Program-made: the position numbers and the translations under genes
In this document: positions 23,560 through 36,438 of the stretch, one piece after another
Numbering within the stretch: the first letter of the stretch is position 1
How the letters are laid out: every line of letters begins with the position of its first letter
Assembly (NCBI GenBank): GCA_008931825.1
Contig: QXVZ01027399.1
Location: 1 to 50,098 of the forward strand
DNA from: Phallusia fumigata
Lineage: Eukaryota > Chordata > Ascidiacea > Phlebobranchia > Ascidiidae
Direction: 5' to 3'
DNA: 50,098 bases
Notes under the pieces: model-generated
What the model was told of the DNA's origin: nothing
Seen by the model: only the letters and a program-made list of their open reading frames with translations
The model's database searches: none

Positions 23560-26500
23560 ATGTCGGACTGGAATGAGATCGAGAAACTGCAAGCTGACTT
23601 CCAGCGTACCCAGCTATCAATCACAACACAAAAGTAATGCTTCTCTTTCACCTAATGTCACCCTAAAATTTGTGGAATACACAATGTTTTGTGGTTCTTT
23701 TAGGTTTGTTATCGGTTTCTGAAAGTTTGTATTCTTTGCAGATCAATATTGAACTATCCTTATCCTTTTTGTTGTGGTTTGCTGGTATAGATTGACTTTT
23801 TTCATTCTGTTAAGGAGTTTTTAAATTTATGTTGTCAAACAATCTTTTTTGAGCAAACGGCATTTGGCACACCCCAGCAAGCAAACAAATCATTGCATAC
23901 TTTTTATATACGGGGGTTTTGCGGCTGAAAACCACCATATTACAATATTCTGAAAATTACCATGTTCTGCAGACCCAGTGTGCGTATGGCAGCTGCACGC
24001 TCGAGTTATTTTTTAACTTTTTATTTGACTGGAAATTTTTTTTGACTGCACACCAATTTTTTCTTTGCACGAGAGACGAGAAGGTTAAGACAAAAAACAA
24101 TTGATGTATAACAGCTGTATGACTGAAGCATCAATTAAAAATACTATACACACGGAGCTTGTTATATTCACAACGATTTGGGTGTTCTCGACATACAAAC
24201 GGATATCATTGTAAAGAGGTCTGGATTGGCAGGGTTTTCTGCTTGTTTTTGTTATTACTTTGCAATTACATTTGCACCAAAGACATTTTATTGTCCTGCC
24301 TAGCCCTCTTTGTCGCTTGTGTCACATGCGCTGAAATTGGCTTTGCACGTGGGCTTGTTGGTCTTGAACGTGGACTTAGGGAACTGCCAAATTCTGCAGT
24401 CTGGGCGGGTGCACCAGGTTTTACCATTTCCATGCTCATTTGGCACAAGATATTTTCCAGCTTTGTCTTTTCAAACTTGCAAATGCAAGGCATTTACCTG
24501 CATATTGTCACAGACTTGGAACCATAACAAATTTTCACTGTAATTTAGACAACTGTACTCAAAATTCTCAATTACTGTAATTCAGACAACTATGCTTTAC
24601 TGTTTATTTATACTGCTTTTTATGTTGTTTGATAGACTTTCAGAGCGCAACTGCATTGAAATTTTGTCGAAACTTCAAGAAATGAAGTTACTTGACGTTT
24701 TTCACTCAATGGATGGAAAGGAGTATTTGACACCCAAACATTTGGCAAGAGAAATCCGAGATGAATTATATGTCCATGGCGGTAAATAAAAAAAATGGCG
24801 CATTTTGTATTCATGGGTTGAAAGCCGATGAACATTCATTTAAAAAATTGTTGTAACAAATTTTAATTCAAATTGTCAGGTAAATATTCTGTTCTGCTAA
24901 ATATTTGCTGATATTAAATGAATGTTCATGAATCAAGATAGGTTATAGGTACACAATAAAAAAACTTTAAAATTTAAAAAATTAAAAACAAATGTATTCA
25001 GGTCGAGTCAACTTGGTTGAAATTCAACAATCTCTTAATGTGGATTTTAGCTATGTGGAGGCAAAGGCAAATGAGCTGGTTAAATCTGACAGAAATCTTC
25101 AGATGGTTTGTGGACAAATGATACAGAGGTAATTGCAGGTTGGAATGCGTATACAGGGTTTGTAGCAACAAACAAAATATGACATCCTTAAAACAGAACA
25201 GTTGGTTTTAGGACTTTAGCATAGGTTTTTAAAACTCATTTCTGAAGTATTTTTAAAAATGCTTCCCAGCACATACCTGGACCAGCTAGCAGAAGACATC
25301 AATGACACCCTGCAATCCCTTGGACAACTTACTATTGCTGAGATAAGTAAATCTTATGACCTGCCTGGAGATTTTATTGTCCCAGTAAGTTTAAATTTTG
25401 TGTGAAAAAAATTTTTTGCTGGTAATTGTTTTATTCTTATGCAGGAATTAAACAGTCGTATGGGAAAAATAATTGTTGGTCAAATTGATGAGGTGAACAG
25501 AGATGCGATTTTTACAAAGTCCTTTATTGCCCGCCACAAGGTAAATGCTAATAATTATGGGTCCCCTTCCTGAAAGGGGACACATATTGTTTTCACTCCG
25601 TTTTTTTTTTTTCTTTTTTTTTTTTTTCTACCCTGCAGCTTGTCCATGCACTTTTGTCATGAAATGTTTGATGGATTTGGATGAAACTTTCACAGCTGGT
25701 AGATATGGTCATGGAGGTGTGTTCTCTGTTTCGATTGACTTCATAGCCCCAAGGGTTACCCCGCTAGCCCCCAAAAGGGTGAAATATTTTCTTGCCTTAT
25801 GTCTATGCACTTTGGCATGAAATATTTGGCGGATTTGGATGAAACTTTTACAGCTGGTAGATATGGTCATGGGGTTGTGTCATCAGTGTTGTTTGCCCCC
25901 ATATCCCAATGGGTACCCCACTAACCCCCTAAAATGGGGCAAATAGTTAAATATTCTCCGAATTGGATGAAACTCGGACAGTTTTTACAACATGTCATTG
26001 TGGTGCAATAATTTATGTGTTTTACCCCATAGCCCCAGTAGTTACCCCACTAGCCCCCTAAAATGGGTCAAATTGTTAAACAATGCCCGAATTGAATGAA
26101 ATTTGGACAGTTTGTATAACATGTCATTATGGTGCAATAAATAATGTGTTTTACCTCATAGCCCCAGCAGTTACCCCACTAGCTCCCATAATGGGTCAAT
26201 TATTAAAAAAAATACTTGAATTGGATGACATGTAGACAGTTTGTATAACATGTCATTTTGGTGGATTTGTTGCTGTGTTTTGCCCTATACCCCTGGTAGT
26301 TAACATACTAGCTATTTAAATTTTGTAGGTTTGGTCGAAGTTAGTCATATTATCAATTCTGTTATTTCATTGTATAATTTATGTAAAATTAGATATTTTA
26401 CAACTTTGCATGTGTGGGGACCCATGTGTTTCTGCCTGCAGAAACAATCATGTTATAAAAAGCTTAAGTAACTGTAGGACCCAATGTAAAATGACATGGT

Positions 26501-29500
26501 GAATATATATGCATTTTCAAATTGAGTAATAGTGTATATGGAATGGCAATATGGTGAAAGCCACCCTTCTAGTTCCTAAATGTTCTTGCTTTTTGCAAAC
26601 ATCTATTTTTCCATGATAATTAAGGTTTCGTCCAGAAATCACTTTGCCATGATGATGACAATAGCCATTGTTAAAGCGTTTGCAATAAATAATAAATAAT
26701 CACTGCATACAAGTTTTCTTGTTTTTAAATGAGTTTCTTACTCAGTAACTTGTGTCTCCATGTCAATTGACAACGGGATGAAACTGGGAGTTTTGACCCT
26801 TAATGACTTATCAGTTGTGCATATTGCTGTGCAGGCTCGAATTCGTGGAGTTTTGAGTGCAGTAACTCGTCCAATGATGTTGTCAACTCTTACAACTGGT
26901 CGCGATCTGTCACTGAAGCTACTGTTTTGTATGTCTGCCTTTACACAATGTGGAGAGGCGATAATAATTACACATTATTTTACTTTAAGCTATTGTGGAG
27001 GAACTTATCACTGAAGGTCGCATTAAAGGTCAAATAGCTGGTGGACGGTCAGAGAAGTCAACATTTCTGCCTGCTATTCATACACAAACTCAAAACCAAT
27101 GGATTGATAGTTTTTATGCCCAAAATAACTACATTGGTAAGTTGGTGTTGATTGTATATATATATGTAGTAAGTGTACATACACATATTTTATTGCTACG
27201 CATAGCATGCTTATATTAAATGTTTGACATGGGTATAGTGGAGGTCTGTTTTGTATAGCTTAATTGGTAGGAGATAGTTTTGGTTAACTTTTTGTCTACC
27301 AAGAAAAACCTGTAACTTATTCGTTTTTCCATGTGTATCTCTCCAAAAGATTAAAAATAGAGACATATCTAAAAATAAAAATGTACATGATATCCTAATA
27401 ATGTGGAGTCATAATGCATCAGGCGTGCCCGACTAAAAGTAAGAAAATCACATGGTCTATTTTATTACCTATGGTAAAAAGTGAATGAACAACAAAAACG
27501 GCATTCTGTATATGTTGACTTGCAGAATATGATGCAGTGGCCCGTCTAGGCATCAGTGAACCACAGACTTACCTGAAACGACGCTTTGGCAGCAGTAAAA
27601 ACAAGGTCCTGTTCCTAAGCACTTTGTGTGTTGGAGAAATGCTTGTTGACCGGGTAGTTGCCTCAGTGGAAGAAACACTCGCAGATGGGGAGTGGTTTGA
27701 TATAACGGTGAGCTGGAGAATTGTTGCATTGTTTTACAGTGGTTCTTGACCTTTTTTAGCCAAATCCACTCGTTTTGACTCTCAAATCATTTTCACAGCT
27801 TGATGTGATATGTTTAATTTGCACGTCACTTTTTATTTTAACAAATGATGTTGCATACTTATGCTGTGCAGTGCGTGCTGTTGAAGGGTTTTGTTGGAAT
27901 TCATAAAACTCTCTATGGGCCACTGCCAATGGACCAGGTTGAGAATAATTGCTGTGGCGTACACATTATTTTTTATTACACTTGTGATATAAATCAATAC
28001 AATTTCAATTTCGGTGAAAATAGATTAACTAAAGCGATGATAAATTGAATGAAAACAAGTGAATTTTGTCCAAGTTTTGTTGAAATTGGTTGATTGGCAA
28101 CAAAATGTTTCTTTTTGTGTGTTTAAATTCTCTATTTTTCCTAGTAGCAACTATGATAAGGTTTTATTACTTTGCTTCTTTGCAAATTTTATAATTAAGT
28201 GGTAACACTATTGTGTCCAAACATTATGAATTACCCCAGATTATGCCTGCTGTACTCAAAAATAATATAGGAGCCAGTTTGTTTTTTGGGCTGGTCACAT
28301 ACACACAACTTTAACATTAGAGCCACTTTTGCATAGTTATTCCACTATACTCATTTCCAACACAAAATTTTAAACATCACAATTGGCAACTCTGGTTTGG
28401 TATGTTGCAGTTGTCAGATATAGCTGCCAATGCAGCCACACAGTGCAGGATGTGCACACATGATTTCAGTGTTAGATGCGCTATTGGCACATTTAACTGT
28501 CAAATTGGTTTGTTTGCAGACACTGCTGCCAACATCCTTTACAGAAGATGACTGCAGTCAGCTCCTTCAGAATATTCGTCAAATAAGAAAGAAAGAAAAA
28601 AACTCAGTTGATTTTGAAATTTTCGCTAAAATATACGTGGTTGATGTAAAATTTGTTGATTCATGCAAAAAGTACTTTGATGGCTTGATGAAAACCAAAG
28701 CCAACCAGGTAAGCTAGGTTGAACTATATTAGGAAACTATATTATTCTTAAATTTGCAACACAAAGTTCACTTACTTTATTCTATTCTTTAATATGTCTG
28801 TAGCAAAAGTACCTCATGCATTTTACTATTGTTTTTTTCCATGAAATTACTTTTGCAAATGTACCTGAAAAATGGCTGTTCATTATGGTGTTAAAAACTT
28901 TTAAAAATGTTTTAGGAAGCTAAGAAGGCTTCAGTGTTTGCGCTCACAGAAGAAGAAAGAAAAGAATTTTCCAACTACAATCCTGGAGATTCTTTAAGAA
29001 AAGCTGATAAAAAAGGTTTAACGTTTACTAAAATATCTATCATCTAGTCCTCGGTTCATAACATGTTTTAGCAGCAACTCCCTGACAGTGACCACTGAAA
29101 ACTTCAACTGATATTTTTTACAGATGACAGAAGAAAAAAGGCCCATGAAGGATCAGGAAGTACAAAGCGTGATTTCGGTGGATCTGGAGTTGGTTCAAGG
29201 GAAGTAAAAACAAAGGGAAAAGACAAAAAAAGATTGAAGTGGAGTAAGTTCAAAATAAAAGCATCAAGACATTGATTACTTTCAATTTGCTTTTCTCCTG
29301 TGCCATTTGTTTTTTACAAAAAAAAACAATATTGCAATTCCCAATCAGGTTTTCCAACTAAATCAGTGGTTTCCGACCTTTCCTGACTGGCGACCCCCTA
29401 AAATGATTTAAAATATCTTGCAACCCAACCAACCATTTTTTCCTAAACAACAAGATCAATCAAATTGCTTTTAACAGTATATCAATTATTTGCACTCACT

Positions 29501-32500
29501 TTTGCTCCATGAGACGGCTGGCTTTGCAACTTCATCATGGCCTTAACCTAAGGATTTCATTGTTGATGAAAATAATTACTGTGATGCTTCAATGACAGTG
29601 CAGTTAGCTATGGTTATAAAAATATCACATATCTGTCTGTGTTTGTAAAAATATCACATATCTGTCGCGACCCCTAGGAAACCGCCCTGCGACCCCTTTT
29701 GAGGTCGCAACCCCCAAGTTGGGAACCACTGAACTAAGTGAATAAATCATGCTAAGTAAACTAAAGAAGCTAAATCAAACTGAGTAAATTGTGCCTGGTT
29801 TTACGCTGCTGGTTTGAGATTTAGGCAGATGACACACCATAAGCAAAGTACTCTAAATCTGTTTTGAAAACAAACAAACTAGGCATGAGTTAAAATGAGC
29901 CAATACCACAGCACTAAGCATCAAGTTGGTTAGGCTTGGTACTTTGCAACATCTGCCTCACATTACAATGATAAACAAAGTAAACAAGTAATGTTACATC
30001 ATGAGAACTATCAAACTTTAATTCCTGTTGGAGAGTTTTCATTGAGCAAACTTACCTATCTGATTGGGCCGAAAGCAAGAAAATTTAAAAATATACGAGC
30101 CTATCTATTCCCAAGTGTTGAATATTAAGATATAATGCCTGTGTCTCCCCACAGAAAAGGAGCAAGAGGATATGGAGGAAAAACCAACTAAAAGTCGTCA
30201 AAGTCAAGATGAAGTTTTGTTCATGGACGTTGATGAAATTACAGACGTCCTTATGAAGAACCTTTCAGATTGCCCTGAAAACCTACTGCAAGAAATTGCC
30301 ATCCAATTACAAAGGTGAATGTGGCCTTTTTATGCCCTTGTAACTTTGGGGTTAGGCAGTTGCAGAACGAAAATGCTGAAATTGTAGGTTACTATGCAAA
30401 CAGATGACTTTGTGTGCAATAAGCAGTGATTTATCAAAGGTTCAGTTTGCCAAACTTATTCAGCTAAAACAGCATTTTTGATTATAGTCATTATATTGAT
30501 TTATAAATCATTTACACTGCAGACTTGTGTTAGACAATTGTGGAATCACTTTTACTCGGTTAACAGATGACTTCCCCTAATTTTGTTTCATACTAAACTG
30601 TCACTAAGCCTTTTTGCATGGCGCTTTTAAGCGTGTTCGATACGCTTAATCGACACGCATTTCTCTCATTTTCAAAAAAGAAAAAAGGCAAAGCGTATTG
30701 GAGATCTCCGATTGCCAATACGCCTGAAACAGGTAGTTTGAACACGCTTATGGAGTGAATACGCTTACAGGCATTTTGCGCGAACAGTCCGTAAACTTGC
30801 AAATGGGGCTAGTTTGAAGACTTTATTTTAAAGTTAAGGACGCTGAAGGCAATAAATAATTTTAGCAAAAAAACTCTGGATTACAAAAAAAACAGCTCTG
30901 CTTCTGCAGCTTGTTGAGGAAACGTAAATCCCAAAAGAAACAGCAGATTTTAGGAAATCTTCGAAAACTCTTACAGAAGAGAGTTTTAATGGTTTTTAGC
31001 TTTCAACTGCTTGCCTTCGTGCTTCCAATGCAGGAACACACACAAACAAACAATACTGCATCCTTACGTTTGTTCATAACTATGATGTAATAACCAAATA
31101 TTTTGGCGGGAAGGTGAAAACCTTGAATGCGATTCGGTTGGGTAGCCATGTAAATTTGCGTTTCGGCGAATTGAACGCATGACGTCACATAATTCGCATC
31201 AGTTTGATGATTCGATTCGCTCATGTAAACAGGGTTAATGCTACAGTCATATTGGCATCAAAAATATTTGCACATGTGAGTCAGATTAATAGTTTGACAA
31301 CATGTTAGATGTCACCATTAAAGTTAGTCGCCCCTTATTCTAAAAGTTTATGCAGTTTTTAAAAAATAATCATATTTTTTAGACCTTTGCAGCAGTCATT
31401 CCAAACTGTGTTAAAATCAGTTTTCCTACTAACCACACAACAACACAAAGAAAAGGAGAAATCCAAAGAATCCGATGAAACATCATCAAAATCTGCTACC
31501 TCCTCCAGTTCAGGAATTAAGTCACGGAAACAGTTTGAGGAGGAAATAAATACGATGTGGGCCAGTGCACGACTCTCCGCGGAAGCAATAAAAGTGTTTA
31601 CAGGTTAATTGATGTTTTTAAATTTTATTTATTTAATGTAGTTAGGAATATGCTAAAACTGTGAATATTTTGTTGATATAAGCACTAAGCATCTCTTGGG
31701 AGGCTTGGCTGAGCGTGCACAGGTATTATGATGTAAAACACTATCATAGGTTTTAAAATAGTTCAAGTCAGTACAGCGAGTCTCAACAGGGTAAAACAAC
31801 ACATCCCAAGTTTTTAAGTCAGTAATCGATGACAAAATGATGACGTTCATGGCACAACTTAGGCAGTTAAGCTAAACTTGTCAACTTTGTTCTTCAGATG
31901 ACACAGACACCACAGTGACTTTAGTAAAGCATCTGCTGAAAACAATTTGCTCTGACCTGACGAACATCATCTTCATGATGACAGCGCATGAGTTTTTACC
32001 AGCACTCGAAATTGAATCTGAACTGACACAAGAGGCAAGTTAGGATTTTAATAAAAAAAGTAGCAAAAATCCATGAGAGGAGGACTGCATCCTTATAGAT
32101 ACATTGTTGGCCTTTAACCTGCTGTTTGTACTGGACAATTGGCACGACTGATTTGTCCATGCACTTTTGGCATGAAATGTTTGACAAATTCAAACGAACT
32201 TTCATAAAAGTGAGATATGGTCATGAAGATGTGCCTGCTGTTTTGCTACCCCAGAGCCCTAGTGGTTGTTTCCTAATCCCAAAAAGATAAAATGTTTTTC
32301 ACCATTTTTAGGCTCATTAGCACCACTAAAAAGTTTCTGTGCATTTTTGTAAAATCAGTGACTTTAATTTGGTTCAACCGTTCAGGTTCCGATGGTTTGG
32401 TATTAAAATACATGTGCCCTCTTTTTTGTCATGTTTAGTTTTTTGTTCTTAATGCCAGTCATATATGTTTATCACCTTGCAAGTACTGAAGCTTTTAAGT

Positions 32501-33803
32501 TCAAATTATAAATTTCACTGTTCTGATTGCAGATTAGGCTGAAGCTTCTTTCAAGGTTTCCTGAGAATGTGAAAACTCCGCTAACGCAACTTCACAACTC
32601 ACTAAATAGCAAATCACTGGAACCATTCGAAGAGTCGCTTGATCTGGCGTCTGACAGAAATGCCTGCTCGTTCAAGCTGAAGAGTGCAGACAAGAAAAGA
32701 GACAGGTAAAAAAGTGCTATTTACTACCAATACTTCTTAATTGTATCCAGGGATATGATGTATTCTCAATAACTGGGGTGAGCTGGCAGTACTTTTTTAT
32801 GCTCTAGGCACCTGGTTACTGTCTGTAACATCGTGTATGCGATGAATGTACAAGTTGTGAAGCCCTTTTTTGTACATAGCAAATTTAATGGTTGAAAGCA
32901 GAAAGCAGTAGTTTGATAGAATGAAAAACATGGTGTCTAACTCATGGCTACTTATTGTATGATCATTATATGTGCTACCAAATTACCCTGAGCATGCTAA
33001 ACTGTGCAATGTTATAACATACCGCTTTACTCAGGTAAAAAAAATTAGTCCAGTGATAAAATAATTACTGCTTACCCAGTTATGTATTTGTTTTATTCTG
33101 CCACAATCCAAGTTATGTCAAGCTATAAACAAAAAATGTGTAACTTGCTCTTTTAGACAATTCATTCATACTCACAAAATCTCATTGCTGAATAAGCTTG
33201 AGACAGAAAAAGAACCAGCTATGGCCCTCCACCTCTGCTGTTCAATCATATTTCAGGTATATCCATAAGTTTAAAAAAACCTTTGTTGTGTATAACTAGT
33301 TTGAAACTAGTTTTTTCCAACGACTAAAAACTAGTGTTTTGTCACAGAATGTTACGGGCTGTATGATTCATGCTCCTGGAAAGTGTGTCCCAGCTATGCT
33401 CGACTACCTGAGTCGTGCAATAGAAAAGGTATCACCATGAGTTTACTGTCTTTTATGTAAAACATACCTTGGTGCCTGTAAATGTTTGCCTGTCCTTCTG
33501 TGGTCTTAAGCAGAGTATACACGACACAACTAATTTGTTTGCATTCAATTCAATTTTGTGTTATGTTAAGTTGTCTTTTTGGAATTGATATAACCAGAAA
33601 TAATAAACAACTAAATCTTTTTTGTACAGGAAGCACATTCTGTTGTTCAAAAATACCTTGATATGGTCATGAAACTAACAATGGAACAAAGCAAATCAAA
33701 CAGAGATGACAGCAAAATAGAATCTTTGCAAAGTCAGCTGTCAGATGGGTTGCCTGCCATACGTAAACTTGCCACAACTAAAAAGAAATCCACTACAAGT
33801 TAG
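23560..33803 (+). CDS. UFL1: UFL1, E3 ligase for UFM1
   Basis: Eighteen exons: 23560-23633, 24636-24781, 25002-25128, 25270-25384, 25445-25540, 26835-26928, 26990-27136, 27526-27707, 28520-28708, 28916-29015, 29124-29243, 30155-30314, 31383-31603, 31898-32034, 32533-32705, 33157-33256, 33348-33428, 33630-33803. They give about 811 residues; human UFL1 has 794. UFL1, with UFBP1/DDRGK1 and CDK5RAP3, moves UFM1 to targets such as ribosomal protein RPL26 at the ER. The N-terminus [15 protein letters not shown] and [10 protein letters not shown] match the helix and first winged-helix repeat. [20 protein letters not shown] and [10 protein letters not shown] follow human UFL1. A Lys-rich linker lies at about 415-475, and the helical C-terminal part ends with [13 protein letters not shown] and [11 protein letters not shown]. 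All junctions keep frame. Intron 14 starts with GC (GAG|GCAAGT). Introns 5, 11 and 12 contain mobile elements. The call is very secure; small exon-edge errors are possible. Confidence 0.95.
24266..24493 (-). other. Unexplained 75-residue minus-strand frame in UFL1 intron 1
   Basis: The frame starts [18 protein letters not shown] and continues with a Ser/Pro/Arg-rich part. Its composition is more protein-like than the random frames nearby. I do not recognise it. It could be a fragment of an old processed copy or chance; no flanking exon was found. Confidence 0.2.
25557..26425. mobile_element. Non-autonomous element with terminal ATGGGTCCCC and internal tandem repeats, in UFL1 intron 5
   Basis: The ends are inverted repeats, ATGGGTCCCC at 25557-25566 and GGGGACCCAT at 26416-26425. 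Next to the left end is a hairpin (GTCCCCTT..AAAGGGGAC) and a long T tract at 25597-25628. The interior has about five degenerate units of roughly 120-160 bases. Each has a word such as CCCCACTAGCCCCCTAAAATGGG, shortened here to its core CCACTAGCCCCC, and ACATGTCATT. There is no coding capacity. The class is unclear. A related fragment is in intron 14. Confidence 0.6.
29364..29731. mobile_element. hAT-like MITE with 8-bp target duplication, UFL1 intron 11
   Basis: The element begins CAGTGGTTTCCGACCTTTCC and ends with the inverted counterpart; the reverse complement of its end reads CAGTGGTTCCCAACTTGGGG. Just inside both ends is GCGACCCC. Flanks are AACTAAAT (29356-29363) and AACTAAGT (29732-29739), an 8-bp duplication with one difference, as expected for hAT. 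It is 368 bp and has no transposase. It is intronic and should be removed by splicing. Confidence 0.85.
30608..31234. mobile_element. piggyBac-like MITE, UFL1 intron 12
   Basis: The right end reads, on the other strand, CCCTGTTTACATGAGCGAA and is flanked by TTAA (31235-31238). The left end reads GCCTTTTTGCATGGCGC and is flanked by CTAA (30604-30607), one change from TTAA. The 627-bp interior has no transposase frame. TTAA flanks and CCC-type ends are typical of piggyBac relatives. The end match is imperfect, so the element is old or the family differs. Confidence 0.5.
32035..32040 (+). other. GC-type 5' splice site of UFL1 intron 14
   Basis: Exon 14 ends GAG and the intron starts GCAAGT; exon 15 starts after TTGCAG at 32533. 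This junction alone joins LTQE to IRLKLLS in phase 0, as in human UFL1. The strong match to U1 outside position 2 is typical of GC-AG introns. Confidence 0.75.
32155..32310 (+). repeat. Fragment related to the intron 5 element
   Basis: CCATGCACTTTTGGCATGAAATGTTTG, of which GGCATGAAATGTTTG is the core, and AGATATGGTCATG recur in the same order as in 25650-25880. The terminal parts are missing. It lies in UFL1 intron 14. Confidence 0.65.
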
Positions 33804-35363
33804 AATTTGAATAGGTGGTGAATAAGTATTGTTTATTTTTGTGAGATACTGAGATGTTTAGGAAAAAAAGTTTAAATGTTTTAAATATAAGTTGGCAGTT
33901 TTCACAGTTTTGAAAAAAACATAAAAGTTGCCAAATTTTTTATTTGCCTTCCCGCACAAAAATTTTCAAATAATACAATGTTTCGAAAAGTACTTTAAAC
34001 ATTTTTTACGAACTTGATAGCCCTTTTATTTGTGTCAAATGGATGTACAAATGTCAGTTTTACGTGTAAATGTTACCCACTGTCAATAGCCTTATTCCAA
34101 CAATATTGCTTTCGCATGCAAACTATATATGTCCCTCTTACCCTGGTGATGTGGTACCAATGTTAGTGCAACTCTTAGAATTTGTGTTTGTCAAACCTTA
34201 CGCAGGCTATGCATTCCTTTTAATCTGATGCCTTTTGTTGTTTGAAAGTCAAGAGTTCGGAATTCAGAGGTGCTGGTGCATGCGTTTTCATTTTAATTGT
34301 GGAGTTGTGCAATACAAACAAGAGTGTTGACACAAAACAGCGTTGCTAGCAAACATTTGATCTCTGACCAACTGGCGCATGAAGTTATGCAAGTGTAGTC
34401 CCATTTCTATGAAGAGATGTCTATCATTTCTATGAGAGTTTCCTGGGGGGGTTTTATCAGGGATGAGCCAACCAAAGTACTTGGTTAAAGCATTTCCATT
34501 TTGGATGCTTGGTGCCATGCTAAGCACTACAGGTGATGCATACAATGACAAACAAAGTCTAAATTAAGTCTTAGTTGTGATAAAACTTTACCTCAAATTA
34601 GTGTTAACAAAAAACGGATGGTGAAAAATTTGTTGTTATGCCGTACAACACAATGAGTGACACCACAATACCCCAAGTATGCTCAGTTGAGCACATTTCC
34701 TGCCAATCCCTACCTACAATTGTTGTGGACAATAACTCTGTCATGGTCTCTTGTATTTTCCTGAGAAGTAAACCAGCATTTACTTCTAAACTAACAGAAG
34801 TAAACGAGTTAGCAACAAGGTAAAAAAATTGAACGGAGTAAAAATCACTGGAACATTTAGGTGTTCCTCTGTGTATTTGTAAAGCTCAAAACTTGCATTA
34901 GTGTTATTGATCATGATTGAACATTTAAAATAGATCTAATAATGTGTGTGTTATTTTGATTTTATGCAGAACACTGCCGTGACTCCTTGCTTTGAAACTG
35001 TTTATCAAGACAACTGGCTACATAATTTTAACTTGCAAAGCATGGATCTAACCTTATATGAAGCAAGGTTGATACTGATAACATTCAATTGTACAAACTG
35101 TGCTTTACCAATTTTCAACTTTTTCAGTCTTCGCAAGAAAAAAATGTTTTCTAGAAATGCAAACAGTTCATATAGTTTATGAGACAAAATATTGAGTTGG
35201 ATGGGGCGACCTTAAAAAGATTGCATTCACAAGGCACCAAATATGACATGACACAAAAAAGGGCACAGTGAATTAGCTGCAGAAGAATACCAGGAAATTT
35301 AGCCAAAACAACTGTCACCACAAATATTCAATTTAAACTACAGCACATATAGAAGAATAAGTG
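33804..35363. other. Convergent gap between UFL1 and COX17
   Basis: Both genes end into this stretch, so it holds two 3' UTRs. Open frames at 34638-34823 (followed by a possible donor) and 34946-35182 (preceded by a possible acceptor TTATGCAG) were tested as exons, but joining them does not stay open. No gene is claimed. Confidence 0.45.
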
Positions 35364-35992
35364 TCAAATGTTAAAACCCAGATCTCTTAAGCATTTTTTG
35401 TGTGCTTCGATGAAATCACCACAGTTTTCTTGCCCTCTGTTGATGACGCTGAAACAAAAAAATATGAATCACATCTTGGTGAAATACTGTGATAAACTAG
35501 TAAGAAATGTGCGTCAAAATGTGGGGGGAAATGCCTGATACCGATTTCTTTCACCCAGTGAAACTACTTAAATCTAACTTCTATTAAATACAATGACTTT
35601 TACATGGCCACCCAATAAGTAATGTAATTATTACTTTCTGGGTAATTGGTGACATAAATAGAATCTGAACAATGTTATTACCTCTAGAAAGTGCAACTGA
35701 AAAAGGCAATTAATTTTTCTTTGGATTTGTGTACAAATTAGAGGTAATAACCGTGCAAGCAGTTGCAACAGTCTGCGAATAACTTCTGCTAGTTAACAGA
35801 CAACTAGTTTGCCTCTTGAATAAATAAAACTACACCTATGAGCTATAATCCCAAATGCACTTACCATTCGTCCCGTAAACCCTTCGTTTCCAAACAAACG
35901 CAACACGGTTTCAACGGTTTGCCGTCAGGTCCAATAGGTTTCTTCTTCGGTTGAACTGCCTCCAAATGACACTGAGGTTTTGTTTCGGCCAT
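35364..35992 (-). CDS. COX17: COX17, copper chaperone of cytochrome c oxidase
   Basis: Two exons, 35992-35865 and 35448-35364, give 70 residues (human 63). The junction splits a Cys codon: TG at the end of exon 1 (GACGAATG|GTAAGT) and C after TTTCAG. COX17 carries Cu(I) in the mitochondrial intermembrane space and hands it to SCO1/SCO2 and COX11. The start MAETKPQCHLEAVQPKKK is variable, but GKPLKPCCVC is the conserved copper-binding Cys-Cys block. The twin CX9C motifs are intact: C33 to C43 and C52 to C62, with EAHKKC and the end LGFNI as in human. The gene is too short to stand out as a long frame. It lies head-to-head with CFDP1. The call is very secure. Confidence 0.96.
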
Positions 35993-36438
35993 TTTAAAGG
36001 TTTACAGAAATAAGTTTTAACTATTTTAGTTAAATCTTACACACCTGAACAAATTCATAAAACTTGTAATTCATATTATCAGTGATGCCAATCATAACTT
36101 CAAATTGTAGGTGACCCCATGTGCATAACATTATATTTCCTTAGTCATGCTGATTCAGCAAATTGAAGTATCTTTGAAACAAAACGCAGAGGAACCGAAT
36201 ACTCAGCAACGCTATAAAAATTTTTGTTTGACTTAATTTGTAATACAAATATATCTTAAAAATCATAGATTGTCTTAACAGTTTAGAAAATTATTTTTCA
36301 AATGTTTTTTTGAATTTTATGACTTTATGTTTGCAACACATTCGTTGCCTCCAAGTGGTGTTTCAAAGTGGCTAAAATTGATCAGAAAGTTTAGGTCAGG
36401 TTTTTTGTTGTTAACTTTTTAATTTAATGAAAAACAAA
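35993..36438. promoter_or_regulatory. Likely shared promoter region of COX17 and CFDP1
   Basis: Only 446 bases separate the two divergent start codons. The stretch is AT-rich with no repeat copy inside, so both genes probably share or overlap their promoters. No TATA box or specific binding motif is claimed. Confidence 0.5.

Noticed and set aside
34638-35182. Two-exon gene between UFL1 and COX17
   Set aside because: The joined frame hits a stop at once, and neither half resembles a known family.
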